Positions 17,357 to 26,882 are shown, counted from the first letter of the stretch. The stretch is DNA of 64,000 bases from Devosia crocina (GCF_900116545.1 NZ_FPCK01000002.1:496001-560000), one strand, 5' to 3'. Translations and numbers: made by a program. Notes: generated by a model from the sequence alone, not told the origin.

Positions 17357-18106
17357 ATGCCGCGTAGCCACGCCACCCTGCCCCGCCTGTTCGTGCCCCA
17401 TGATCTGGCACCTGCCGCCGAACTCACGCTCGATAAGGAGCAGTCGCTCTATCTTGCCGCCGTCTTGCGCAAGTCGGTGGGCGACGAGGTGGTGCTGTTC
17501 AACGGCCGGGACGGCGCCTGGCTTTGCCGGCTGACGAGCGATTCGAAAAAATCCGTCGCCCTCGCCGTCACGGAGCAGATTGCACCCCAGACCGAAGGGG
17601 CCGATCTTTGGTACGGCTTTGCCCCGCTCAAGAACGAGCGGCTCGACTATGTGGTGCAAAAGGCTGTGGAAATGGGCGCCGGCACGATCCAGCCGGTGAT
17701 GACCCAGTTCACGCAGGTTCATCGGCTCAAGACCGACCGGCTGCACAGCAATGCGATCGAAGCGGCCGAGCAGTGCGAGGTGCTCTCGGTTCCCACCATC
17801 GCTCCTGAGATCACGCTCGAGCGTCTTCTGGCCGACTGGCCTCAGGCTCAAGGCGCGCGCAAGCTGATCTTTGCCGATGAGGCCGAAGCTTCATCCTCTC
17901 CCGTTGACACCCTTGAAGCCATCAGGGGCGCACCGGTCGGCTTGCTGATTGGCCCCGAGGGTGGTTTCTCGCAATCCGAGCGGGAAAAGCTGCGCGCCCT
18001 ACCCTTCGTTGTGCCGATCAGCCTTGGTCCGCGCATCCTCCGCGCAGATACGGCAGCGGTCGCGGCCATGGCCGTGATCCAGGCCATCATCGGCGATTGG
18101 CGATAA
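17357..18106 (+). CDS. rsmE: 16S rRNA (uracil-1498-N3)-methyltransferase
   Basis: SPOUT-fold enzyme that methylates U1498 of 16S rRNA. From ATG 17357 it is 249 residues: an N-terminal PUA-like part (PRLFVPHDLAPAAELTLDKEQSLYLAAVLRKSVGDEV) and the knot region LLIGPEGGFSQSEREKL and ISLGPRILRADTAAVAAMAVIQ, both diagnostic. A longer frame to 17243 runs through an intergenic repeat and is rejected. It is 75 bp upstream of gshA, probably co-transcribed with it. Confidence 0.96.
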   Translation: MPRSHATLPRLFVPHDLAPAAELTLDKEQSLYLAAVLRKSVGDEVVLFNGRDGAWLCRLTSDSKKSVALAVTEQIAPQTEGADLWYGFAPLKNERLDYVVQKAVEMGAGTIQPVMTQFTQVHRLKTDRLHSNAIEAAEQCEVLSVPTIAPEITLERLLADWPQAQGARKLIFADEAEASSSPVDTLEAIRGAPVGLLIGPEGGFSQSEREKLRALPFVVPISLGPRILRADTAAVAAMAVIQAIIGDWR

Positions 18107-18181
18107 AAGCCGATTGCATTCCCGCTTGCGCTCGCTATGGTGCCGGCCCAGTTTAGCCCTCACCTTTGCCTCGAGGACCTC

Positions 18182-19552
18182 ATGGCCGGCGCCGACACTT
18201 TCTCGCCCCCGATCGAATCGCGCGCGGACCTCATCGAGGCCATGTCGCGTGGCGCCAAGCCTGCCAGCGAATGGCGGATCGGCACGGAGCACGAAAAGCA
18301 CGTTTTCCACACCGACCCCCTCCGCCCGGTAACCTATGAAGGCCCGCAAGGCGTCCGTGCGCTCCTTGAAGGCATGGAGCGGGAAACCGGCTGGCACCCG
18401 TTTCATGACGGTGAAAACCCGATCGGGCTTCGTAATAAGGAAATCGCCGGTGGCATATCGCTCGAACCGGGCGGACAGTTCGAACTGTCCGGGGCCCCGC
18501 AGGAAACGCTGCACGGGACGGCGGCCGAACTTTCCGAGCACATGCGCGTCGCCAAGAAAGTCGCCGCCCCGCTCGATATCCATTTTCTTGGCCTCGGGGT
18601 GACACCGCTCTGGGCCGTCAACGACATCCCGGCGATGCCGAAATCGCGCTATGGCATCATGACCCCTTATATGGACAAGGTCGGATCGCTCGGCACCTCG
18701 ATGATGTACCGCTCCTGCACGGTGCAGACCAATCTCGATTTTTCCGATGAAGCCGACATGGTCAAGAAGCTGCGCGTGTCTCTTGCGCTGCAGCCTGTGG
18801 CCACCGCTCTCTTTGCCAATTCGCCCTTCGCCGATGGGCGCGACACCGGCTATCTCAGCTTCCGCAGCCATATCTGGCTTAATACCGACGCCGAGCGCAC
18901 CGGTATGCTGCCCTTCGTCTTCGAAAACGGCTTCGGCTTCGAGCACTATGCCGACCACGCCCTCGACGTGCCGATGTATTTCGTTATTCGCAACGGCCAA
19001 TATGTGAACGTTGCCGGCGAGAGCTTCCGCGCCTTTCTCAAGGGGGAATTGCCGCAATTGCCGGGCGAAAAGCCGACGATCAAGGATTGGGAAGACCACC
19101 TCTCGACCCTGTTCCCCGAAGTGCGACTCAAGCAATTCCTCGAAATGCGCGGCGCCGACATGGGCGACGAGGCCCATGTCACCGCCCTCTCCGCCTTCTG
19201 GACCGGCCTTCTTTATGACGATGTGTCGCTCGAGGCCGCCTGGGAACTGGTGCGCAACTGGTCCGACGAGGATCGCGAATATCTGCGCCAGGATGTGCCG
19301 CGGCTGGGCCTTGCGACCCCATTCGATCGATCGAGCATTTTCGACATTGCCGCGCAAGCCGTCGGCATAGCCGAAGCCGGCCTTGTCCGCCGCGCCCGCC
19401 TGAATGAAAAGGGGGAGGACGAGACCATTTACCTCGCCCCATTGGAAGAAACCATCCGCACCGGCAAGGCCCCCGCCGAACGCTGGCTCGAGCGCTATCG
19501 CGGCGAATGGAATGGCGATGTGACGCGGATATTCGACGAAGCCGAGATGTAG
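18182..19552 (+). CDS. gshA: Glutamate-cysteine ligase (plant/alphaproteobacterial type)
   Basis: First enzyme of glutathione synthesis, ATP-dependent formation of gamma-glutamylcysteine. At 456 residues it has the length of the plant-type GCS2 class. Family motifs include EWRIGTEHEKHVF, NPIGLRNKEIAGGISLEPGGQFELSGAP, and MMYRSCTVQTNLDFSDEADM. I chose ATG 18182, with GAGGA about 6 bp upstream, over ATG 18137, which adds 15 unsupported residues. A palindromic repeat pair follows it. Confidence 0.95.
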   Translation: MAGADTFSPPIESRADLIEAMSRGAKPASEWRIGTEHEKHVFHTDPLRPVTYEGPQGVRALLEGMERETGWHPFHDGENPIGLRNKEIAGGISLEPGGQFELSGAPQETLHGTAAELSEHMRVAKKVAAPLDIHFLGLGVTPLWAVNDIPAMPKSRYGIMTPYMDKVGSLGTSMMYRSCTVQTNLDFSDEADMVKKLRVSLALQPVATALFANSPFADGRDTGYLSFRSHIWLNTDAERTGMLPFVFENGFGFEHYADHALDVPMYFVIRNGQYVNVAGESFRAFLKGELPQLPGEKPTIKDWEDHLSTLFPEVRLKQFLEMRGADMGDEAHVTALSAFWTGLLYDDVSLEAAWELVRNWSDEDREYLRQDVPRLGLATPFDRSSIFDIAAQAVGIAEAGLVRRARLNEKGEDETIYLAPLEETIRTGKAPAERWLERYRGEWNGDVTRIFDEAEM

Positions 19553-19571
19553 GCTTCCAATTCTAGAAAAG

Positions 19572-19695
19572 CCCCTCACCCTAACCCTCTCCCCAGAGGG
19601 GCGAGGGGACTGGGCTGGTGATCTTGAACAACTCCAATCCCGAACGGGATGACATCCCCTCGCCCCTCCGGGGAGAGGGTTAGGGTGAGGGGTTC
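19572..19695. repeat. Inverted palindromic repeat pair (CCCTAACCCTCTCCCC type)
   Basis: Arms at about 19572-19609 and 19656-19695 are near-perfect inverted copies, each holding a CCCC..GGGG hairpin, with about 46 bp between. It fills most of the 232-bp gap between gshA and purD; no gene is seen there. Confidence 0.92.
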
Positions 19696-19784
19696 TTGAT
19701 GTTCTCCCGCTGCACCCCCATCTTCCCCTTGCCCTCCCGCCCACTTTCCTCCATCACGCTCGCACATCTTGCGCGGAGGCACAT

Positions 19785-21056
19785 ATGCGGGTTCTGGTCA
19801 TCGGTTCGGGCGGTCGCGAGCATGCTTTGGCCTGGAAAATTGCCCAGTCGCCGCTCCTGACCAAGCTCTACGTTGCGCCGGGCAATGGCGGGACCGAGAA
19901 TGTCGCGGAAAATCTCGACCTCGACATCACCGATCATGCCGCGGTCATCGCCGCGGCCAAGGCACACGACATCGACTTCGTAGTCGTCGGCCCCGATGCG
20001 CAAGTTGTGGCCGGCCTTGGCGATGATATCCGCGCCACCGGGATCACCTGTTTCTGTCCCTCGAGGCAAGCCGGGCAACTCGAAGGCTCGAAAAGCTTCA
20101 CCAAGGCGCTCTGCGACGAATTCGATATTCCGACTGCCGCCTATGCCCGCTTCGAAGATGAAGCCTCGGCTCTGGCTTACATCTACACCCAGGGTGCGCC
20201 GATCGTGATCAAGGCCGACGGCCTGGCTGCCGGCAAGGGCGTGACCGTTGCCATGAGCGTCGAGGAAGCCGAAGAGGCGGTGATCGACTGCTTTTCAGGT
20301 GCCTTTGGCGACTCCGGCGCTGCCGTCGTCATCGAGGAATTCATGGAAGGCGAAGAGGTCAGCCTCTTTGTGCTTTGCGATGGCGAAACGCTTCTGCCCC
20401 TCACCACGGCACAGGATCACAAGCGCGCCTTTGACGGCGACCTTGGCCCCAATACGGGGGGCATGGGCGCCTACTCCCCTGCCCCGGTGATGACGCGCGA
20501 GCAATATGATTTCGCCATGGCCAAGATCGTCGAACCCACCGCCCGCGGACTGGCGCAGCGCGGCACGCCTTATCAGGGGGTTTTCTATGCCGGGCTGATG
20601 CTGACCGAGGAAGGCCCCAAGCTCGTCGAATACAATGCCCGTTTCGGCGATCCGGAATGCCAGGTGATGATGATGCGTATGGAAAGCGACCTCTTGCCGC
20701 TTCTCCACGCCACTGCCACCGGCACGCTCAAGGGCCATGAGGTCCACTGGAAGGACGCCTATGCCTTGACGGTCATCATGGCGACCCAAGGTTATCCGGG
20801 CAGCTATGGCAAAGGCAGCGAAATTCGCGGCCTTGAGGGGCTCGACAGCGACACTCTGACGGTGTTCCACGCAGGAACAATGCGTGACGGGAACCGTTTA
20901 CTTGCCAATGGTGGGCGGGTCCTCAATGTGACGGCGCTCGGGGTATCGGTGAAAGAGGCACAGGCACGTGCTTATCGAGGCGTTGACGCAGTGGATTGGC
21001 CCGAAGGCTTCTCCCGAAGGGACATCGGGTGGCGGGAAATCGCCCGGGAAAGCTGA
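19785..21056 (+). CDS. purD: Phosphoribosylamine-glycine ligase
   Basis: ATP-grasp enzyme (GARS) of purine synthesis joining phosphoribosylamine and glycine. The 423-residue product shows [23 protein letters not shown], the A-loop [19 protein letters not shown], and the diagnostic [20 protein letters not shown]. It is complete, with the family's usual length. Start ATG 19785 is unambiguous. The patatin-like gene lies 142 bp downstream. Confidence 0.98.
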   Translation: MRVLVIGSGGREHALAWKIAQSPLLTKLYVAPGNGGTENVAENLDLDITDHAAVIAAAKAHDIDFVVVGPDAQVVAGLGDDIRATGITCFCPSRQAGQLEGSKSFTKALCDEFDIPTAAYARFEDEASALAYIYTQGAPIVIKADGLAAGKGVTVAMSVEEAEEAVIDCFSGAFGDSGAAVVIEEFMEGEEVSLFVLCDGETLLPLTTAQDHKRAFDGDLGPNTGGMGAYSPAPVMTREQYDFAMAKIVEPTARGLAQRGTPYQGVFYAGLMLTEEGPKLVEYNARFGDPECQVMMMRMESDLLPLLHATATGTLKGHEVHWKDAYALTVIMATQGYPGSYGKGSEIRGLEGLDSDTLTVFHAGTMRDGNRLLANGGRVLNVTALGVSVKEAQARAYRGVDAVDWPEGFSRRDIGWREIARES

Positions 21057-21198
21057 ACCATTCTTCAATCTTGCCGTGCTAAGTTCGAGGCGTACCGTCT
21101 TTGACGAGACGCCGCCGCAACGCGAGCTGACGCCGCTGCAAAAGCGCGGCAAGGCGCTGGTTGAGAGGCTGCGCTCCACAGGAAGGGAGCGAGGCGGA

Positions 21199-22080
21199 AT
21201 GAGCACTGTGTCTGGTCCCAGGATTGGCGTTGCACTGGGCGGCGGCTCGGCACGCGGCTTGACCCATATCCCCTATATCGAAGCCATGGATGAACTGGGG
21301 CTCAAGCCTTCGGTGATCTCCGGCACTTCGATCGGGGCTCTAATCGGCTCAGGCTGGGCTGCAGGCATGAGCGGCAAGGAATTGCGCGAGCATTCCTACG
21401 AGGTCCTCGGCACCCTGCGCACTATTGCCACCAAACTCTGGTCGACCCAGGTGAAGGGCCTTGGCGGCATCCTGCGCAATGGCATTTCCATGCAGCTCGA
21501 TCCGCTCCACGTCGTTGACGCCTTTACCCCACCGAATTTCCCGCGCGAGTTCAAGGATCTCAAGATCCCGCTCTATGTGGTGGCAACCGATTTCCAATCC
21601 TGGCATCAGGTCGTTTTCAACTCCGGGCCCCTGCGCCCGGCCATCGCCGGCTCGATCGCCATGCCAAGCCTTTTCAAACCCATCGTCCACGAAAACCACA
21701 TTCTGGTGGATGGTGCGGTGGTCAATCCGTTGCCGCTCGATCAGGCCGATATCGGCACCGACTTTCTGATCGGCATCGATGTGAATGGCGATCCCTCGAG
21801 CGGCATCAATAAAACCGACCATCGCCCGCTCGACATCTGGTTCGGCTCGGCCCAGATCATGATGCACTCGCTGATCGCCCATTCCTTGGCTGCCTATCCG
21901 CCCGACATCTATATCCGGCCGCATGTCGCCAATTTCGGGGCCATGGAATTTTGGCGGGTGCGCGAAATGCTGACCCATGTCGAAGCGGAAAAAGACCGCT
22001 TCAAATATATGCTTACCCGCAAGATGGAAGCCTATATCCAGAACAGGATCGAGCCGGTCCCCAGCAATCCGGCGGCTTGA
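21199..22080 (+). CDS. Patatin-like phospholipase
   Basis: A 293-residue RssA-type patatin. The serine hydrolase elements are intact: oxyanion loop ALGGGSARG, nucleophile motif GTSIGALIG, and catalytic Asp in LVDGAVVNPLP, near residue 179. No signal peptide, so it is probably cytoplasmic or membrane-associated; the substrate is unknown. ATG 21199 follows GAGGCGGA closely and begins the family domain; an in-frame extension to 20968 overlaps purD and lacks family similarity. Confidence 0.88.
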   Translation: MSTVSGPRIGVALGGGSARGLTHIPYIEAMDELGLKPSVISGTSIGALIGSGWAAGMSGKELREHSYEVLGTLRTIATKLWSTQVKGLGGILRNGISMQLDPLHVVDAFTPPNFPREFKDLKIPLYVVATDFQSWHQVVFNSGPLRPAIAGSIAMPSLFKPIVHENHILVDGAVVNPLPLDQADIGTDFLIGIDVNGDPSSGINKTDHRPLDIWFGSAQIMMHSLIAHSLAAYPPDIYIRPHVANFGAMEFWRVREMLTHVEAEKDRFKYMLTRKMEAYIQNRIEPVPSNPAA

Positions 22081-22096
22081 ACTTTGTAAAGAATGA

Positions 22097-22220
22097 CCCC
22101 TCACCCTAACCCTCTCCCCAGAGGGGCGAGGGGACGTCATCGCGTTTGGGGCACGCTCCGCTAACGACCACCAGCCTAATCCCCTCTCCCCTCCGGGGAG
22201 AGGGTTAGGGTGAGGGGTCC
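22097..22220. repeat. Inverted palindromic repeat pair (CCCTAACCCTCTCCCC type)
   Basis: Arms at about 22097-22134 and 22180-22220 in inverted orientation, very close to the copy at 19572. It sits between the convergent patatin-like gene and tadA. Confidence 0.92.
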
Positions 22221-22259
22221 AGAGGATCCTAAAGGCAATAAGACATCCGAGACGCTGAA

Positions 22260-22312
22260 CCCCTCATCCGACCCTGCGGGTCGACCTCTCCCCTCAGGGG
22301 CGAGGTGAAGAA
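22260..22312. repeat. Palindromic repeat (CCCCTCATCCG type)
   Basis: A single element starting CCCCTCATCCGACCC and ending CCCCTCAGGGGCGAGG. Together with the pair at 22097 it fills the 251-bp gap between the patatin-like gene and tadA. Confidence 0.8.
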
Positions 22313-22331
22313 GGCTTTGGGCTAGAGGCTG

Positions 22332-22784
22332 CTACTCCCGCAACTTCCGGAAAAAATCCACCAGCATCGCCTCTGCCCGCGACGCCGAGACGCCGCCAAT
22401 AATCTCGGGGCGATGGTGGCAGGTCGGTTGCTCGAAAAGGCGCACCCCATTTTCGACAGCCCCAGCCTTGGTGTCCTCGGCCGCAAAATAAACGCGGCGT
22501 AGCCGTGCATGGGCGATGGCACCGGCACACATGGCGCAGGGTTCGAGGGTGACATAGAGATCGCACCCATCGAGCCTGCCCGTGCCGCGAATGCTTAGCG
22601 CCTCGCGGATCGCCAGCATTTCGGCATGGGCGGTTGGGTCACACAGCGCCTGCATGCGGTTGCGCGATGCCGCCAGCACGCGCGCTCCCTCCATCACCAC
22701 CGCTCCTACTGGAGCTTCCCCCAGTTCGGCCGCTTCGCGCGCAAGCGAGAGGGCAAGGTCCATGGGCGAAAGGGCATCGGTCAT
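22332..22784 (-). CDS. tadA: tRNA adenosine(34) deaminase-type nucleoside deaminase
   Basis: A 150-residue zinc deaminase that makes inosine at the wobble position of tRNA-Arg. The catalytic motif CDPTAHAEMLAIREA (His53, Glu55) and second metal motif TLEPCAMCAGAI (Cys83, Cys86) are complete. The C-terminus reads FFRKLRE, as in the family. I start at ATG 22784; the frame extends 12 codons upstream without family similarity. It is divergent from mutL, with 110 bp between starts. Confidence 0.93.
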   Translation of the reverse strand: MTDALSPMDLALSLAREAAELGEAPVGAVVMEGARVLAASRNRMQALCDPTAHAEMLAIREALSIRGTGRLDGCDLYVTLEPCAMCAGAIAHARLRRVYFAAEDTKAGAVENGVRLFEQPTCHHRPEIIGGVSASRAEAMLVDFFRKLRE

Positions 22785-22894
22785 GGCTGAGGATGTAGCT
22801 TGGGCCTGTCTTGAGGGCAAGCATGGGTAGAAATCCCCAACCGGGTCGGCAAGTCCGCTTGCCTCCCCTATATTGAGTTCAAGGAGAATCGCTC

Positions 22895-24715
22895 TTGCCC
22901 ATTCGCCAGCTTCCCGAAGACCTGATCAATCGCATCGCCGCGGGCGAAGTGGTCGAGCGACCAGCCAGTGTCGTCAAGGAGCTGGTTGAAAACGCCATCG
23001 ATGCCGGCGCCCGCCGCATCACCGTTTCGACGGCTGGCGGGGGGGTAGACCTGATCCGCATTACCGATGACGGGCATGGGATGGATCAGGAGGATCTTCT
23101 TCTTTCGGTCGAGCGGCACGCAACGTCCAAGCTCTCGGTGGATGATCTCGACGATATCCGTACCCTCGGGTTTCGTGGCGAGGCCCTGGCCTCCATTGGC
23201 TCAGTGTCGCGACTCTCCGTCGCCTCGCGCCCGCCGGGCGCGGAAACCGGGCTTTGCGTCGTCGTCGACAATGGCCGCCGCACCGGCCCCATGCCGCAGG
23301 CGATGAACCGCGGCACCGCGATCGAAATGCGCGATCTCTTTGCCCAGGTGCCGGCGCGCCGCAAATTCCTCAAGAGCACCCGTTCGGAAGCAGCCGCCAT
23401 CACCGACGTGATGAAGCGCCTCGCCATGGCCAATCCTGAAATCCACTTCATCCTTGAAGGGCCCGACCGCATGGCTTCGAATTGGCCGGCGGTGACGGGC
23501 GAAGGCGCTTTGGCCGCCCGGCTCGGTCAGGTCATGGGCGCCGATTTCGTCGACAATGCCGTGCCCCTCGCCATGGCACGCCACGGGGTCGTCGTCGCGG
23601 GCATGGCAGGCCTGCCGACCTTCACGCGCGCTAATTCGCTCAGCCAGTTCTACTTCGTCAATGGCCGCTCGGTGCGCGACAAAGTGCTGGTGGGCGCGGT
23701 TCGCGCCGCCTTTTCCGACTACATCTTTCGCGATCGTTTCCCGGTCGTCGCCCTTTACCTCGCCATCGATCCCGCTGCGGTCGATGTCAACGTTCATCCG
23801 GCCAAGGCCGAGTTGCGCTTCCAGGATCAGGGCGCCATCCGCGGCGCCGTCATCCGCGCCATCGGCACCGCCCTCGCCGCCGCCGGCTTCCAGGCCTCGA
23901 ACACCGTGGCCGAGGATATCCTGGGCGCTTTCAGCCCCCCGGAAATGGCCGAAGCACCCGCGCCCGCCTATGAACCCGCAATCGGCTTGAACGACGCGCC
24001 CCGCCCGCCCAGCTACGGCTATCGGTCCGAAACTGCCCCGCTCCATCTCGATCGTTCCCCTGGCCGCCTGGCCGGCTTTACCGAGCCAAGCGCGCGCGTC
24101 GAAACGTTCACCGAAGCAAGAGAGGCGCTCGATTATCCGCTCGGCACTGCCCGCACGCAGATGTTCGACAACTATATCATCGCTCAGAACGACAAGGGGC
24201 TGCTCCTCGTCGATCAGCACGCCGCCCACGAGCGGCTTGTTTACGAGCGCTTCAAGGCGCAGCTGGCGTCCGGCCCCGTTGCCAGCCAGGCCCAGCTTAT
24301 CCCGGTGATCGTCGAGATGAGCGAAGATGATTGCAGTCTTCTCGAAGACGCCGCGGCCGAACTCGAACGTTTCGGGCTCTACCTTGACCGGTTCGGCCCT
24401 CGCGCCATCGCCGTGCGCGAGACGCCGGCCCTCCTTGGCAGCAGTGACATCGAGGGGCTGGTGCGAGATCTCGCCGATGGCCTCAGCGAATGGCAGAGCG
24501 CTGCGGCATTGACCGATCGCATGGAGGCGATCATCGGGCGCATGGCCTGTCATGGCTCGGTCCGTTCCGGCCGGCGGCTGCGCGTCGATGAAATGAACGC
24601 GCTCCTCCGCGACATGGAAGCGACTCCCCATTCGGGCCAGTGCATCCACGGCCGTCCCACCTATGTGGAGCTCAAGAAGGGCGATATCGAACGCCTGTTC
24701 GGGCGCAGCCGCTGA
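22895..24715 (+). CDS. mutL: DNA mismatch repair protein MutL
   Basis: Mismatch-repair ATPase that links MutS to downstream nicking. The 606 residues have the GHKL ATPase N-terminus (IRQLPEDLINRIAAGEVVERPASVVKELVENAIDAGA, then DDGHGMD and TLGFRGEALASIGSV) and a C-terminal dimerisation domain with DQHAAHERLVYE and ACHGSVRSGRRL. It starts with TTG at 22895, supported by AAGGAG 8 bp upstream and by the family start. The stop overlaps the next gene's ATG (TGATG). Confidence 0.97.
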   Translation: MPIRQLPEDLINRIAAGEVVERPASVVKELVENAIDAGARRITVSTAGGGVDLIRITDDGHGMDQEDLLLSVERHATSKLSVDDLDDIRTLGFRGEALASIGSVSRLSVASRPPGAETGLCVVVDNGRRTGPMPQAMNRGTAIEMRDLFAQVPARRKFLKSTRSEAAAITDVMKRLAMANPEIHFILEGPDRMASNWPAVTGEGALAARLGQVMGADFVDNAVPLAMARHGVVVAGMAGLPTFTRANSLSQFYFVNGRSVRDKVLVGAVRAAFSDYIFRDRFPVVALYLAIDPAAVDVNVHPAKAELRFQDQGAIRGAVIRAIGTALAAAGFQASNTVAEDILGAFSPPEMAEAPAPAYEPAIGLNDAPRPPSYGYRSETAPLHLDRSPGRLAGFTEPSARVETFTEAREALDYPLGTARTQMFDNYIIAQNDKGLLLVDQHAAHERLVYERFKAQLASGPVASQAQLIPVIVEMSEDDCSLLEDAAAELERFGLYLDRFGPRAIAVRETPALLGSSDIEGLVRDLADGLSEWQSAAALTDRMEAIIGRMACHGSVRSGRRLRVDEMNALLRDMEATPHSGQCIHGRPTYVELKKGDIERLFGRSR

Positions 24716-25221
24716 TGATTTATTTCACGAGCGACAGCCATTTCGCCGATCCGCGCGTTCTGCGCATCGATCGCCGGCCCTTCGCCAACATGCCCGAGCA
24801 TGACGCGGCGCTGATCGCGAACTGGAACGCGGTTGTCACGCCGGACGATGAAGTCTGGCATCTCGGCGACTTCGCACGCGGCACAAGCGAAGAGGTCGAG
24901 GCACTCCTTGCCCAGCTTCATGGCACGAAACACCTGGTCATCGGCAACAACGATCCGCAAACAACGCTCGATGCGAAAGGCTGGGCGAGCACCCAGCACT
25001 ATGCCGAGCTTACCATCGACGGGCAGCTCTTCATCCTCTGCCACTATCCCTTCCGCACCTGGAACAAGATGGGCAAGAAGTCGATCAATCTTCATGGCCA
25101 TTCCCATGGAAGGCTGACGCCGGTGCCGCGCCAGTTCGACGTTGGTGTCGACGCGCAGGATCTCCGGCCGCAACGCATCGAAGACATCATTGAGCGGCCG
25201 CGCCGCAGGGCAAAGACATGA
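24715..25221 (+). CDS. Calcineurin-like metallophosphoesterase
   Basis: A 168-residue phosphoesterase of the YfcE-like type. Metal-binding motifs in order: YFTSDSHFADPRVL (D-x-H), DEVWHLGDFARG (GD), VIGNNDPQ (GN-N/D), LCHYPFRTW (H), and LHGHSHGRL (GHSH), so the dinuclear site is complete. The substrate is unknown. It begins at ATG 24715 inside the mutL stop and its own stop overlaps the next start by 4 bp (ATGA), so three genes are translationally linked. Confidence 0.9.
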   Translation: MIYFTSDSHFADPRVLRIDRRPFANMPEHDAALIANWNAVVTPDDEVWHLGDFARGTSEEVEALLAQLHGTKHLVIGNNDPQTTLDAKGWASTQHYAELTIDGQLFILCHYPFRTWNKMGKKSINLHGHSHGRLTPVPRQFDVGVDAQDLRPQRIEDIIERPRRRAKT

Positions 25222-26765
25222 CCTCAGGCATCCACCACGTCACCCTGATCACCGGCGATGTTCAGGCCAATGTCGATTTCTATGCCGGCTTTCTTGGCCT
25301 GCGCCTCGTCAAGCGCACCGGGGGCTACGAGGACCCGCGGCAGCTCCATCTCTTTTATGGGGACTATGCCGCCAGCCCCGGCTCGCTCGTCACGTTCCTC
25401 GTCTGGCAGGGTGGCTCATCGGGCCAGGCGGGCGCAGGCCAGGTCAGCGAACTCTCGCTCGCCATCGCGCCCGGATCGGTCGGCTATTGGCTCGAGCGCG
25501 CCCTGACGCACCAGGTCAAGGTGGAAGGCACGGGCCAGGAGTTCGGTGAAACCGTTCTTCGCCTCCGCGATCCCGATGGGGTTGTCGTCAAGCTCGTCAG
25601 TGCCGATCTGCCGGCGCTCTCCATGCCGGAAGGCGGTATTCCCGTCGAACATGCCATTCGCCGCATTCGCGGCGTGACGCTTCTGTCCGAGGTACAGGAA
25701 GAGACAACGGCATTTCTCGCGCACTATTTCGGCTTCCGCCCCGGCCCGGTGGAAGGCCCCGTTCACCGTCTCGTTTCCGATGTCGGCGACGTCCTCGATA
25801 TCCGCGATGCCTCTGGCTTCTGGCTGGGCGTGCCCGGCACCGGCACCGTGGATCATGTAGCGGTTCGCGCTCCAACTCCGGAAGCCGTGGAAGCCACCGA
25901 GCGCGAATTGCAGAAGCGCAATTCGAGCCTGACCAACCTTCATGACCGGCACTATTTCACCTCGCTCTATGTGCGTGAACCGGGCGATGTGCTGATCGAG
26001 CAGGCCAGCGACGGGCCGGGTTTTACGCTCGACGAACCGCTCGAAAGGCTGGGCACGACCCTTTTCATGCCGCCAGATGCACCCGACCCGCAGGCGACCA
26101 AGGTCATGCTGCCCCAGTTCGGCCTGCCCGGAGAAGAGCGCGTCGTTTATCGCGATCTCATCTACAAGCATCGTTTTTACGCGCCCGACCATCCTGACGG
26201 CACGACCATCGCATTGCTTCACGGCACGGGCGGCAATGAAACCGACCTGATGCCTCTGGCTCATCGCGCAGCGCCCAATGCAACCCTGCTTGGCCTGCGC
26301 GGACGCTCGACCGAAAGCGGCGTGCAACGCTGGTTCCGCAGCTTTGGCCCCTCGATTTTCGACCAGAAGGACATTCGCTTCGAGTCTGGTGCGCTCGCTG
26401 CCTTCTTCGATGAGGTGCGCAGCGCCTACCGGCCGGATCCCGGCAAGCTCCTGGCGCTCGGCTATTCCAACGGCGCCAATCTCCTTGGCGCGGCCCTGCT
26501 GCTTCATCCGGGTTTTATCAGAAAAGCGGTGCTCATCCGCCCTGCCATGGTCCTCGATGCGGCGCCGGAAAGCGACCTTTCAGGCACGAGCGTGCTGATC
26601 ATCTTGGGCGAAACGGACGCCTTCCGCTCCCAGGGCGAGGCCCTCGCCAAAGAGCTGAGTTCTGCCGGCGCCAGCGTCAAAACCGAGGTGATTGCAGGAG
26701 GCCACGGTTTGTCGGAGGCTGACCACAAGGTGATCGGAAAGTGGCTGGAAGACCCCTTACCCTAA
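25218..26765 (+). CDS. Fused ring-cleaving dioxygenase (VOC) and alpha/beta hydrolase, MhqO-MhqD-like
   Basis: A 515-residue protein with two enzyme halves. Residues 1-300 are a two-module VOC/glyoxalase dioxygenase: HHVTLITGD (His6/7), VDHVAVRAP (His213) and VLIEQ (Glu261) fit the metal site. Residues 305-512 are a carboxylesterase-like hydrolase: HGTGGNE oxyanion loop, LGYSNGA (Ser417), LGETD (Asp467) and GGHGLS (His496). The halves resemble Bacillus MhqO and MhqD, separate proteins in quinone and aromatic stress. Here they may act in sequence on an aromatic substrate; that is inference. The last codons and the TAA stop lie in a palindromic repeat. Confidence 0.87.
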   Translation: MTSGIHHVTLITGDVQANVDFYAGFLGLRLVKRTGGYEDPRQLHLFYGDYAASPGSLVTFLVWQGGSSGQAGAGQVSELSLAIAPGSVGYWLERALTHQVKVEGTGQEFGETVLRLRDPDGVVVKLVSADLPALSMPEGGIPVEHAIRRIRGVTLLSEVQEETTAFLAHYFGFRPGPVEGPVHRLVSDVGDVLDIRDASGFWLGVPGTGTVDHVAVRAPTPEAVEATERELQKRNSSLTNLHDRHYFTSLYVREPGDVLIEQASDGPGFTLDEPLERLGTTLFMPPDAPDPQATKVMLPQFGLPGEERVVYRDLIYKHRFYAPDHPDGTTIALLHGTGGNETDLMPLAHRAAPNATLLGLRGRSTESGVQRWFRSFGPSIFDQKDIRFESGALAAFFDEVRSAYRPDPGKLLALGYSNGANLLGAALLLHPGFIRKAVLIRPAMVLDAAPESDLSGTSVLIILGETDAFRSQGEALAKELSSAGASVKTEVIAGGHGLSEADHKVIGKWLEDPLP

Positions 26766-26882
26766 CCCTCTCCCCAGAGGGCGAGGGGACGCAAGAGCCG
26801 GTTCAAATATGTTCGGCTCTTTTGCGGCAACATCCCCCATCGTGCCCTCGCCCCTTTGGGGAGAGGGTCAGGGTGAGGGGCC
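26753..26882. repeat. Inverted palindromic repeat pair (CCCTAACCCTCTCCCC type)
   Basis: Arms at about 26753-26790 and 26845-26882, inverted. The left arm begins inside the dioxygenase-hydrolase gene and provides its stop codon. It lies between this gene and the convergent citrate synthase gene. Confidence 0.92.

Noticed and set aside
20968..21198. N-terminal extension of the patatin-like protein by 77 codons
   Set aside because: It overlaps purD and has no family similarity; a ribosome site precedes the internal ATG at 21199.
23201..24649. A 482-codon minus-strand frame opposite mutL
   Set aside because: Shadow of mutL with no recognisable motifs.
13951..26882. CRISPR-like array
   Set aside because: The repeats are few, far apart, inverted in pairs and lie in separate gene gaps; there are no regular spacers and no cas genes.
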